In this document: one piece after another, positions 41,389 to 49,692 of the stretch
Layout of the letters: every line of letters starts with the position of its first letter
Position numbering within the stretch: position 1 is the first letter of the stretch
Source of the DNA: JAKFWF01 sp031374115
GTDB taxonomy: Bacteria > Pseudomonadota > Alphaproteobacteria > Rhizobiales > Hyphomicrobiaceae
DNA: 64,000 bases
Assembly (NCBI GenBank): GCA_031374115.1
Contig: JANMNO010000117.1
Location: forward strand, 1-64,000
Direction: 5' to 3'
The notes under the pieces: generated by a model
Told to the model about the DNA's origin: nothing
Databases searched by the model: none
Seen by the model: the letters and a program-made list of their open reading frames with translations, nothing else
Made by a program: the position numbers and the translations under genes

Positions 41389-42552
41389 TTATGCTGCCTT
41401 GAACTTCTCGGCATATTGCGTGCGCAGGTCGGCGAACCAGGACGGCTCGACCGGGCGCCACCACATCTTGTCGAGCGACGTGCCGGGATAAGCCTCCTTG
41501 AAGATCGACTTGGCCTTATCGGATAGTAGCGCATCGGCGCCCTTGGCAACGGGGTTGTAGCCCGAACCTTCGGCCACCGCTGCCGAGCCTTCCGCCGAAT
41601 GGATGTACTTCAGGAATTCATAGGCCTGATCGATGTTCTTGGCCGCCTTGGTGATCGACCAACCGTCGACCCAACCGATCGCGCCTTCCTTCGGCGCCAT
41701 GAACGATACCGGCTGACCGGATTTCTTGAGGTTGATTGCTGGTCCGTCCCAGGTCTGCCCGATGACGCAACCGTTCGAGGTGAAGCCCGACTTGGTATTG
41801 TCCGCGGAATCCCAGAACTGCTTGATCCACGGTTTGCGTGCAATCGCCTCCTTGAGCAGCACGTCGTAGATCTTCTTCATCGACGCTTCGTCCTTGAAGG
41901 CGTCAAGCATGCGGTTGGAGGCAAGCTTGCCGTCGCCATCCATCCACAATCCGATGCCCAGAAGCAGCGAGTGCGGACGCCCCTGCACCTTGCCCTTGTA
42001 TTCCTCGTTCCACAGCGTCCCGTAACTGAGCTTCTCGGTGTCGATCTTGGTCAGGTCATTGCGCCAGGAAATGGCTTCGGTGCCCCAGCAATGCGGCACG
42101 TGATAGAGCTTCCCATCCCAAACCCAATTCGCCTTCGAGGCATTGAGCGCCGACGGCAGGATACTGTCGATCGCGAGCTTCTTCTCGTCGAAGGGCGCGA
42201 GCACTTCGATGTCCTTGAACTGCGGCGCGCGATCATGCGTCGGCTGACACATATCGAAGCCCTGGCCCTTTGTTGCCTGCAGCTTGTTGATCTGCTCTTC
42301 GTTCTGCGAGAACGGCGTCATATTGATCTTGATGCCGGTTTTCTTTTCGAAGGCCGCGATCATCGGGGCGGGTTGCTCGTCATCCCAGTTCAGTAGGTTG
42401 AGCGTGCCCGATGAGGTCTGCGCTTCGGCAACGATCCAGGGGCCGCAGGCCGCAAGCGCACCGGCAGCACCCGTGGTTTTCAAGAACGTGCGGCGCGAAA
42501 ACCGGCGCGCAGCCAACATCGTCGCCTGACCGGATGTGAGTTTTTTCTTCAC
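41389..42552 (-). CDS. Tat-exported polyamine-type substrate-binding protein (PotD-like)
   Basis: A 387-residue periplasmic binding protein. The N-terminus carries a twin-arginine signal, RRFSRRTFLKTTGAAGAL, with cleavage near AEA-QTS, so it is probably exported folded. The mature part begins GTLNLLNWDDEQPAPMIAAF, typical of family 1 spermidine/putrescine binders, and WRNDLTKIDTEKLSYGTLW fits the second lobe. It leads the minus-strand operon for the ATPase and two permeases. ATG 42552 has GGGAGCG upstream. The ligand could be a polyamine, opine or other small amine. Confidence 0.9.
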   Translation of the reverse strand: MKKKLTSGQATMLAARRFSRRTFLKTTGAAGALAACGPWIVAEAQTSSGTLNLLNWDDEQPAPMIAAFEKKTGIKINMTPFSQNEEQINKLQATKGQGFDMCQPTHDRAPQFKDIEVLAPFDEKKLAIDSILPSALNASKANWVWDGKLYHVPHCWGTEAISWRNDLTKIDTEKLSYGTLWNEEYKGKVQGRPHSLLLGIGLWMDGDGKLASNRMLDAFKDEASMKKIYDVLLKEAIARKPWIKQFWDSADNTKSGFTSNGCVIGQTWDGPAINLKKSGQPVSFMAPKEGAIGWVDGWSITKAAKNIDQAYEFLKYIHSAEGSAAVAEGSGYNPVAKGADALLSDKAKSIFKEAYPGTSLDKMWWRPVEPSWFADLRTQYAEKFKAA

Positions 42553-42857
42553 TGGAAGCGCTCCCTTTTCTGTTTAAACGTTACTGCAAATTTATCGAGT
42601 AATTTCCTGGCCCCGTGGCAGCGCCATCGAAACGAATGCTAGCCTGGCAACGCGTCATTCCTGCGACGCGATCCTTCAGGCTCATCAATTGCAAACTTGT
42701 GGACTACCGCAGGCTCCACGGCCGATAGTAGGCTAAGGCCGCAAACGGCTGCAAGATGTGGTTTTGTGCAATCTGCTCATCCGCTTGGCACATCGATCGT
42801 ATCATCCTTAGTATGACTTCAGGCCATCGCCTGATCGCGAGCTTGGGAACGAACACC
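42553..42857. other. Intergenic region between divergent transport and peptidase genes
   Basis: About 305 bp between the binding-protein start and the M20 peptidase start. It must hold promoters for both directions, but no confident -35/-10 pair was read. GTTTAAAC (about 42571) is an 8-bp palindrome close to the binding-protein ribosome site. An alternative peptidase start (ATG 42813) lies inside. No RNA gene or repeat was seen. Confidence 0.5.
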
Positions 42858-44168
42858 ATGACTGGAAAAGCGACCCGGCTTGAAAAGGCACTACAGGACA
42901 AGATTTTGGCGGCCGTCGGGAACGGATTCGCCCGCCAGCTGGAATACACCCAAGCCTTGATCCGGTTCGCCTCCACGAGGGGCTGTGAACACGCAATCCA
43001 GGACTTCGTGCACGATACTTGGCGATCGCGAAATTACGCGGTTGAGCGCGTTTGGATGGACCAGGCTGCCATCGAGCGACATCCCGGTGGCTCAAGGTTT
43101 TCCGCCTCTCATTCGACGGCACCCCTCGTGATTGCGCATCATCGACCGGTGCGCGAGACCGGCCAATCGCTAATCCTGCAAGCGCACGTTGATGTGGTGC
43201 CCGCTGGCCCGGCAGATCTGTGGACCCACCCCGCGTTCGACCCAGTGATCGAGGGCGACTGGTTGTATGGCCGAGGCGGAGCTGACATGAAAGCTGGCCA
43301 CGCGGCGAACCTTGCCGCTCTCGATGCGCTGCGCTCGATTGGTCTCGAGCCGGCGGGCCGCATCTGTCTGCAATCGGTGGTCGAGGAGGAGAGCACCGGT
43401 AATGGCGCACTGATGGCGCATCTCGCCGGATACCGGGCCGACGCAGTGCTGATCCCTGAGCCTGAAGACGAAATGCTGGTGCGCGCCAACGTCGGCGTGC
43501 TGTGGTTCGAGGTCGAGGTGCGCGGTCATCCCGTGCATGTTCGCGAGATGGGCAGTGGCGCCAACGCCATCGATGCCGTCTATCGCGTGATCGGCGCATT
43601 GCGGGTGCTTGAGGAAAGGTGGAATGCCGACAAAACCGGACGACAGCATTTTCATGACGCTGCGCACCCGATCAACTTGAACATCGGCCGCATCGAAGGC
43701 GGTGATTGGGCATCGTCGGTGCCAGCATGGTGCAAGATCCAATGCCGCATCGCGATCTATCCTGGCGTGCGGGCGGCCGATGCCGCAGCGGAAATAGAGG
43801 AGTGTATCACCGCCTTTGCGCGCAGCGATCGCTTCCTGGCAAACATGCCGCCGCGCGTCACCTTCAACGGTTTTTTCGCTGAAGGATACGTCCAGCCCGA
43901 AGGCACGCAGGCCGAAGCGGTGCTGGGCCACGCACATCAATCGGCGGTCGGCCGGCCTCTCGAGAGCTTTATGACGGCCGGCTATGTCGATACGCGCGTG
44001 TTCGCGCTTTATGATCAGATCCCGGCGTTGTGCTACGGGCCGGTCAGCCGCAACATCCATGGTTTCGATGAAGCAGTCAGCATCGCGTCGCTGCAGCGCA
44101 TCACCGGGACGATCGCGTTGTTTATCGCCGAATGGTGCGGGGTAGCACCAATCGAGCCGGCCGCATGA
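42858..44168 (+). CDS. M20 family metallopeptidase / deacylase (ArgE/DapE-like)
   Basis: A 436-residue dinuclear zinc hydrolase. Metal and catalytic motifs are in order: LILQAHVDVVPAGP (His and catalytic Asp), YGRGGADMKAGHAANL (bridging Asp), VVEEESTGNGALMAHL (catalytic Glu and Glu ligand), LIPEPEDEMLV (Asp/Glu) and the C-terminal His in SRNIHGFDEAVSI. The lid domain with VRGHPVHVREMGSGANAIDA is typical of ArgE/DapE/ACY1 proteins annotated as acetylornithine deacetylase-like. Substrate unassigned. ATG 42858 is taken; ATG 42813 is possible. It is divergent from the ABC importer, so it may act on an imported N-acyl compound. Confidence 0.88.
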   Translation: MTGKATRLEKALQDKILAAVGNGFARQLEYTQALIRFASTRGCEHAIQDFVHDTWRSRNYAVERVWMDQAAIERHPGGSRFSASHSTAPLVIAHHRPVRETGQSLILQAHVDVVPAGPADLWTHPAFDPVIEGDWLYGRGGADMKAGHAANLAALDALRSIGLEPAGRICLQSVVEEESTGNGALMAHLAGYRADAVLIPEPEDEMLVRANVGVLWFEVEVRGHPVHVREMGSGANAIDAVYRVIGALRVLEERWNADKTGRQHFHDAAHPINLNIGRIEGGDWASSVPAWCKIQCRIAIYPGVRAADAAAEIEECITAFARSDRFLANMPPRVTFNGFFAEGYVQPEGTQAEAVLGHAHQSAVGRPLESFMTAGYVDTRVFALYDQIPALCYGPVSRNIHGFDEAVSIASLQRITGTIALFIAEWCGVAPIEPAA

Positions 44169-44175
44169 GCCGCCC

Positions 44176-46515
44176 TCAATGCTCGGCTTCCGGCGGCTCG
44201 CTCATCATCGCATCGTCATCCTCAACATCTGGCCGAAGCCGCAATTCGCCACCCAGATCGAAAGGTGCCGCAAATGATCGCAACCGCGAATGAGCCGGAT
44301 CGTTTGCCCGTTGCAACGGCGATCGGCGAACGTCCCGGCTGCGCGCCCACGGCCGATCGCCGCGGGCCTGCGCCACTGTGGACATGCGGACGCGGTCTCC
44401 GTCGATGAACAGTGCGATGGTGCCGGCAGCGCGTGCGGCGAAGAAATCGATCACCGGCCCGCGCACCATGGTGCACGCCGACGGCTGCGGAAACGTCAGC
44501 ACCAGGATGTGCGCGCGGACACAATCGTCAGCGACTGCCGCCGGGTGGGTCGAAACCGCAAGTACCTTGCCTCGCACTGTGGTGGTACAGCCGGTGCTGT
44601 CGCAGCGGAACGCATCTGCGGCTGCGACCTCGCGCGCGGGCCGGGCATCAGCCTCATGTTCGAGCCAGCGCGTCAGCTCGAACATGCCACCTTTCGCCGG
44701 CATGCTGGAAAGCGTACCCGCTGCGGTACGAACGGCGACCAGGTTGCCGTCGCGCCCAATCAGAACGTCGGGCTTGTCGCGCAACGGCGCAACGCCAAGG
44801 CCTGCCGCGATTAGAGCTAGCCCTGCCAGCCGCAATCTAGTTCGAAACAAGCAGAGCCAAATTCCGCCGGTGATCATCAATCCGAACGCGACGGTCGGGA
44901 TCGCTGGAATACGCCCGACGGCGCCCGGCAGTCGCGCCACGGCATAGGCGATCCACGTCATAGCATCGATGCCGGCACCCATCAGCCACAACGGCCACAC
45001 CTCAAGACCGAATGGCATGACGATGAGCGTTGCGAGTGCGGCCGGCATCACTACGATGTTGCAGATCGGAATGGCGATCAGGTTGGCGAGCACTGCATAT
45101 TGTTGGCTCTTGTGGAAATAATATGCGGCAAGCGGGGCCACCGACGCACTAGCGATCAGCGTTGTCAGGATGATGCCGCCGAAAAACAGAAGTCCCGTTA
45201 AAATCGCCGGGCGCGGCTGAACCGGCCCCCTGGCTTCGGCGCGCTCCCGGATCCATTCGTAAACGGTGACGAGGGCGACGACGGCCGCGTAAGACATCTG
45301 AAATCCGACGTCGAACAGGTTCTCCGGGAACACGACCAGGATCATCAAAGCCGACAATGCGACATTGCGCAAAGACACCGCCGGGCGATCGAGCAGTACG
45401 GCAAAGAACATCATGGAAATCGTGATCCACGATCGGACCGTCGCCGGTGACGAGCCCGATATCAGCAGGTAGCCAAGTGCCGCGATCGTGGCGGCGACTG
45501 CCGCTATCTTCTTGATGGGATAGCGCAGCGCGATGAATGGCACCAATGCCAGGAGCGCCCGCACAACCCAGAAGACCGCACCGGCCATGATCACCATGTG
45601 CAGGCCTGAGATCGAGAGGATGTGAAACAAGCCGCTGTCGCGATAGGCGTCATTGGTTGCTTGGCTGATCGCGCCGCGCTCACCGGTGATCAGCCCGTTG
45701 GCGATGGCGCCGCGCTCGCCCGGCAAGCCCTCGGTAATCCGCGTGCCGATCGCAAGCCGGATCCGCTCGATGCCGGCCCAGAACTGCAGCCAAGCCGGAG
45801 GTGGACCAAGATCGGGATCGAGTGTTGGTTTCGAGAGTGAATATCCGATACCGCCCATACCATTGAACCATGCCGCCCGGGCAAAATCGTAGTCGCCAGC
45901 GAGCGCCGGAATACCCGGTGGCCCAAGGGTCGCCTTGATCCGCAGGCCATCGCCTGGCTTCAATCCGGGAATCGCGACCATCGTGCGAACGCGAATGCGA
46001 TACGGCATCCGCGCTTTCGAAAGCCCAGCGAATGACACCAGCCGCAACGTTATGCGCTGTCCGCGCCCGGATCGCGGCTCCACGAGTTCGATAAATCCGC
46101 GCACTTCGGCAAGACCGAACTGACGTTCCAGAACCGGCGCGCGGACGAATTCGGTTCTGATCTTGGCAAGCGCGAACCCCGTTGCTGCGCTAACGACGGC
46201 GCCAGTCACCATGACGGCGAGACTTCCCCTGCGCCAAAACAGCGAGAGCACGAGTGCAATCGGGAGTGGTGCGAGAGCCAACAGCAAGTGAGGCTCCGCC
46301 GGCAGCTTGAAATAGCCGACGATGCCCAAGCCGAGAAACACCGGCACCCACAGGAACCAGCGATCTTGCTCGGCTTCGAGCGCGTCGAGGAAGGCAGCCG
46401 GGGTCAGGCGAGACAAGAGTGGGACACGCGTTCTCCCACGCCCGCTCGCGTCCGCGTCGAAGCCTGCCATCACATCGGTCATGAGCGCCGCACTTTTATA
46501 CCCCGTCACGTCCAT
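44176..46515 (-). CDS. comEC: ComEC/Rec2-family membrane protein
   Basis: A 779-residue polytopic membrane protein. N-terminal helices and a DUF4131-type OB-like region (about residues 50-240; QFGLAEVRGFIELVEPRSGR) are followed by the competence domain with GLITGERGAISQATNDAYRD and GLFHILSISGLHMVIMAG, the ComEC signature. About ten helices are seen in total. The C-terminal domain of well-studied ComEC proteins is a metallo-beta-lactamase fold; here the region after residue 570 has no HxHxDH motif and looks degenerate. It would form the inner-membrane DNA channel if competence exists; no other com genes are in the window. It is divergent from gltX. Confidence 0.88.
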   Translation of the reverse strand: MDVTGYKSAALMTDVMAGFDADASGRGRTRVPLLSRLTPAAFLDALEAEQDRWFLWVPVFLGLGIVGYFKLPAEPHLLLALAPLPIALVLSLFWRRGSLAVMVTGAVVSAATGFALAKIRTEFVRAPVLERQFGLAEVRGFIELVEPRSGRGQRITLRLVSFAGLSKARMPYRIRVRTMVAIPGLKPGDGLRIKATLGPPGIPALAGDYDFARAAWFNGMGGIGYSLSKPTLDPDLGPPPAWLQFWAGIERIRLAIGTRITEGLPGERGAIANGLITGERGAISQATNDAYRDSGLFHILSISGLHMVIMAGAVFWVVRALLALVPFIALRYPIKKIAAVAATIAALGYLLISGSSPATVRSWITISMMFFAVLLDRPAVSLRNVALSALMILVVFPENLFDVGFQMSYAAVVALVTVYEWIRERAEARGPVQPRPAILTGLLFFGGIILTTLIASASVAPLAAYYFHKSQQYAVLANLIAIPICNIVVMPAALATLIVMPFGLEVWPLWLMGAGIDAMTWIAYAVARLPGAVGRIPAIPTVAFGLMITGGIWLCLFRTRLRLAGLALIAAGLGVAPLRDKPDVLIGRDGNLVAVRTAAGTLSSMPAKGGMFELTRWLEHEADARPAREVAAADAFRCDSTGCTTTVRGKVLAVSTHPAAVADDCVRAHILVLTFPQPSACTMVRGPVIDFFAARAAGTIALFIDGDRVRMSTVAQARGDRPWARSRDVRRSPLQRANDPAHSRLRSFAAPFDLGGELRLRPDVEDDDAMMSEPPEAEH

Positions 46516-46561
46516 GCTACACGCGGGCCAGTTGTTCCCAACCTAAAAAAGCAGCAAACGC

Positions 46562-48001
46562 ATGACGAGCACTCTTAAGCCCACCGCAAAGCCGGTCGTC
46601 ACGAGGTTTGCACCATCGCCGACAGGCTATCTGCACATCGGCGGGGCACGGACGGCGCTATTCAACTGGCTTTATGCGCGACATGCCGGTGGAAAGTTCT
46701 TGCTGCGCATCGAGGATACCGACCGCAGCCGTCACACCCCCGAGGCGGTGGACGCGATTCTGGATGGGCTGAAGTGGCTCGGTCTCGATTGGGACGGTGA
46801 ACCGCTATCGCAGTTCAGCCGGGGTGCGCGTCACGCCGAAGTTGCTCACGAGTTGTTGGCGGCGGGCAAGGCCTATCGCTGCTACCTATCTCCCGAGGAA
46901 CTGACTGCGGCACGCGACAAAGCCGTGACGGAGAAGCGTCCCTTCATCGTGCAAAGCCCATGGCGCGACCGGGACCCTAAGACGGCACCGGCCGGCATTC
47001 CCGGGGTCGTCCGTTTCAAAGCGCCACTCGACGGCGAGACGATTGTAGACGACATCGTCCAGGGCCGGGTCTTGTTCCAGAACAAGGAGCTCGACGATCT
47101 CGTAATCTTGCGTTCGGATGGTTCGCCGATCTACAATCTCGCGGTGGTCGTCGATGATCACGACATGGCCGTCACGCATGTCTTGCGTGGCGTCGATCAT
47201 TTGACGAACGCTGCACGGCAGACGCAGATCTACCAGGCGATGGGCTGGGATGTGCCGGTGTTCGGCCATGTGCCCCTCATTCATGGGACGGACGGGGCGA
47301 AACTGTCGAAACGTCATGGCGCGCTTGGCATCGAAGCCTATCGGGCGATGGGTTATCTGCCATCGGCACTGAAGAATTATCTCGTGCGTTTGGGCTGGAG
47401 CCACGGCGATGACGAAATTTTCTCATTGGCGAAGATGATCGAGTGGTTCGATTTGTCGTCGCTCGGCAAGTCGGCGGCCCGCATGGACTTCAAGAAGCTT
47501 GCCGATACCAACGCGCACTACATTCGGGAGACGCCGGATGCCGAACTGCTCGCACAAATCGAGGCCGTGCTGCCTGAGCTTGGTACGAAAGAAGCGCCGG
47601 CGACGCTCGACGCGACCCAGCGCGCGCAAATACTGGCGCTGATGCCGGATCTGAAGCCCCGGGCGCAGACCCTGCGCGAGATCGTCGATGCAGCCGCCTG
47701 TATCTTTGCAAAGCGTCCCCTTAAACTTGACGAGAAGGCCGCGAAGCTGCTCGATGCCGAAGCAAAGGCACATATCAAGGCGCTGCACGATCGCTTCTCA
47801 GAGCTGAATTCTTGGCAAGCGAAAGTACTGGAAGATGACGTTCGCGCGTATGCCGAGACCCATGCGCTAAAGCTTGGCAAGGTCGCGCAGCCTCTGCGTG
47901 CCGCACTGACCGGCACTTCGGTCTCGCCGCCGGTGTTCGGTGTAATGGCCGTGCTCGGTCGCGACGAAACACTGGCCCGCCTCGCCGATCAGGCCGGCTG
48001 A
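46562..48001 (+). CDS. gltX: Glutamate--tRNA ligase
   Basis: A 479-residue class I aminoacyl-tRNA synthetase charging tRNA-Glu. The HIGH-type motif lies in RFAPSPTGYLHIGGARTALF (about residues 15-35), and KLSKRHGALGI gives the KMSKS-type motif (about 242). The anticodon-binding C-terminal half is complete and ends in GTSVSPPVFGVMAVLGRDET. A divergent comEC next to gltX is a common alphaproteobacterial arrangement. The 3' end overlaps the convergent unknown membrane gene by 13 bp. Confidence 0.96.
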   Translation: MTSTLKPTAKPVVTRFAPSPTGYLHIGGARTALFNWLYARHAGGKFLLRIEDTDRSRHTPEAVDAILDGLKWLGLDWDGEPLSQFSRGARHAEVAHELLAAGKAYRCYLSPEELTAARDKAVTEKRPFIVQSPWRDRDPKTAPAGIPGVVRFKAPLDGETIVDDIVQGRVLFQNKELDDLVILRSDGSPIYNLAVVVDDHDMAVTHVLRGVDHLTNAARQTQIYQAMGWDVPVFGHVPLIHGTDGAKLSKRHGALGIEAYRAMGYLPSALKNYLVRLGWSHGDDEIFSLAKMIEWFDLSSLGKSAARMDFKKLADTNAHYIRETPDAELLAQIEAVLPELGTKEAPATLDATQRAQILALMPDLKPRAQTLREIVDAAACIFAKRPLKLDEKAAKLLDAEAKAHIKALHDRFSELNSWQAKVLEDDVRAYAETHALKLGKVAQPLRAALTGTSVSPPVFGVMAVLGRDETLARLADQAG

Positions 48002-49413
48002 GGCGAACGCTTCAACCACGCGAGCAAAGTAACCGGCGCGGCAGCAACAGCTGCCAACGGCATTGCAACCAGCGCATAGATCGCGAGCTTCACCGCCCGC
48101 GCCGATTGATAGCCGAACGCATTTGCGTACTCGGCGCGATTTTCAGGCGGCCACAACTTGGTCCACCAGCGCCAGGAAACCGGACTGCCGAGCAAGCCAA
48201 GCAGAACGAACGCGAGATAACCCAAGGCCGCCCATGCCGGCAGCCAGCGCACGAGCCGTTGGTCCAATTCCCGTTGCCGTGCAGAACTGACAAGATGCAT
48301 GTGGATCGCGGTTGGCTCGATGCGGCCTGTCACGTCGTTCGTGACACCCTGCGCCGCCCGCGTTAATGCATCGACGATACCGCCGGTTGCGGAAGTCGTG
48401 AGTGGATAGGGGATAGCAACCAATGTCACTCGATCCTCAGCTGTCTTCGCCAATCGCAGCGTCAGTGGTTTCGCTTCGGTAGCTAAAGTTGAGAGCAACG
48501 CGTCGAGGCCCGAGTCGGCATTCCATGCGTCTGAGCCGGTCAACTCGGCCTTGAGCCAAAGCCAGTTACGCGCGCCAGGCTGACGGCCGGCGGGAGCATC
48601 CAGGATGATCAGATTTACATCGTTGTTTTCGGCAGCCGCAACGAGATCGGTCGAAATAATACTGCGATCGGGACCGCCTGAAACTTGGAAATGCAGAAGC
48701 CCATCGGCAAGCCGCCCGGTGACCAGCACCGTCTGCCCGCGCAATCCTGGCAGTGCATCCCTCAACCGGTAAGGATCGACGCGTTCGACGAGTTCGGTCT
48801 TGCCGGATTTGTCCATCGACGGCTTGGCACTGAGGGTTGCCAGCGCACCCGGTTGCAGGGCGATTACGCGAATACCTTTGCGGGCGACGGAACGGTCGAG
48901 TTGCGCCAGTATTTCGTCGAAGTCGGTACGCTGTGCGATCTCAACCCTGATTTTCGGACTGACCTGAGCCAATCGGGGAGATCCATCGTGCAACGGGTAA
49001 ACGCCAAATGCCGTCGACAAGCGCAAGGTCGCGGGTCGTGGCAATATGGTGAGGGCTGACGCCTGCGAGAACACAGCGTCCTCGGTCAGGACCAACACGA
49101 GCCGCCGCTCCGCATCGTTTGCGACCGTCCCCAACACGCTTGGCATCCGCTTCATCTCGTCGGGGTTAGCGGCGGTGAACCGTTCGCCTTTGACGTTGAC
49201 GAAAGTCCAGTGACCCTCTTGCGAGACGGACGCCGCGAGCACGAGCGTGCCCACGGGCACCACCATGCGCGCCGTCTGCTCGATCGCGCGCGCGAAACCA
49301 TCGGTCTCAGCGCGCACAACAGTGGCAACGCCGACGCATAGCAGCGCGACGAAAACTGCCGTTATCACCAAGTCGCCCGCGCTCGTTCTGCACCGGACCT
49401 GCACGCTCGACAT
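47989..49413 (-). CDS. Unknown membrane-anchored periplasmic protein
   Basis: A 474-residue protein with no recognised family. An N-terminal helix (DLVITAVFVALLCVGVATVV, about residues 13-33) looks like a signal anchor ending at RAETDG. A long periplasmic domain (about 35-390) contains GHWTFVNVKGERFTAANPDE, KGIRVIALQPGALATLSAK and VSGGPDRSIISTDLVAAAEN. Near the C-terminus are two more helices (WLPAWAALGYLAFVLLGLLG and LAIYALVAMPLAAVAAAPVT) and a short basic cytoplasmic end, LKRSPQPA. The start is ATG 49413. The open frame, length and codon use support a real gene. It is unrelated in strand to gltX, which it overlaps at the 3' end. Confidence 0.75.
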   Translation of the reverse strand: MSSVQVRCRTSAGDLVITAVFVALLCVGVATVVRAETDGFARAIEQTARMVVPVGTLVLAASVSQEGHWTFVNVKGERFTAANPDEMKRMPSVLGTVANDAERRLVLVLTEDAVFSQASALTILPRPATLRLSTAFGVYPLHDGSPRLAQVSPKIRVEIAQRTDFDEILAQLDRSVARKGIRVIALQPGALATLSAKPSMDKSGKTELVERVDPYRLRDALPGLRGQTVLVTGRLADGLLHFQVSGGPDRSIISTDLVAAAENNDVNLIILDAPAGRQPGARNWLWLKAELTGSDAWNADSGLDALLSTLATEAKPLTLRLAKTAEDRVTLVAIPYPLTTSATGGIVDALTRAAQGVTNDVTGRIEPTAIHMHLVSSARQRELDQRLVRWLPAWAALGYLAFVLLGLLGSPVSWRWWTKLWPPENRAEYANAFGYQSARAVKLAIYALVAMPLAAVAAAPVTLLAWLKRSPQPA

Positions 49414-49450
49414 ACCTGCATGCCTCTCTTAGTCGTGATGTATCAACGAT

Positions 49451-49567
49451 GGTGTCTGACCCTCCGGCTCTGACACCCGAAATCAACGTCAACGCAACTG
49501 TATCATGGCCATGAGCAGTCTAGCGGATGGACTATTTTTTGGTGTCAGACCCGGAGGGTCGGACACC
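49451..49567. repeat. Inverted pair of the 27-bp imperfect palindrome (pair 3)
   Basis: Unit one (49451-49477) reads GGTGTC-T-GACCC / GGCTC-T-GACACC, and unit two (49541-49567) reads GGTGTC-A-GACCC / GGGTC-G-GACACC, in opposite orientation with a 63-bp spacer. Unlike the other two pairs it lies between divergent genes, so it cannot only be a terminator. It may affect the upstream region of the aldehyde dehydrogenase operon. Confidence 0.85.
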
Positions 49568-49692
49568 ATCGCGACAGATTAGTATCGCACGCCATTCGTA
49601 GCCACATTGACGGATGACACTCACTGCCCGATTGTGCCGACCGGCCGGTCCCCAGATGACCTCGTTGCCGTATCGCCGATAAGGAGACGCCA

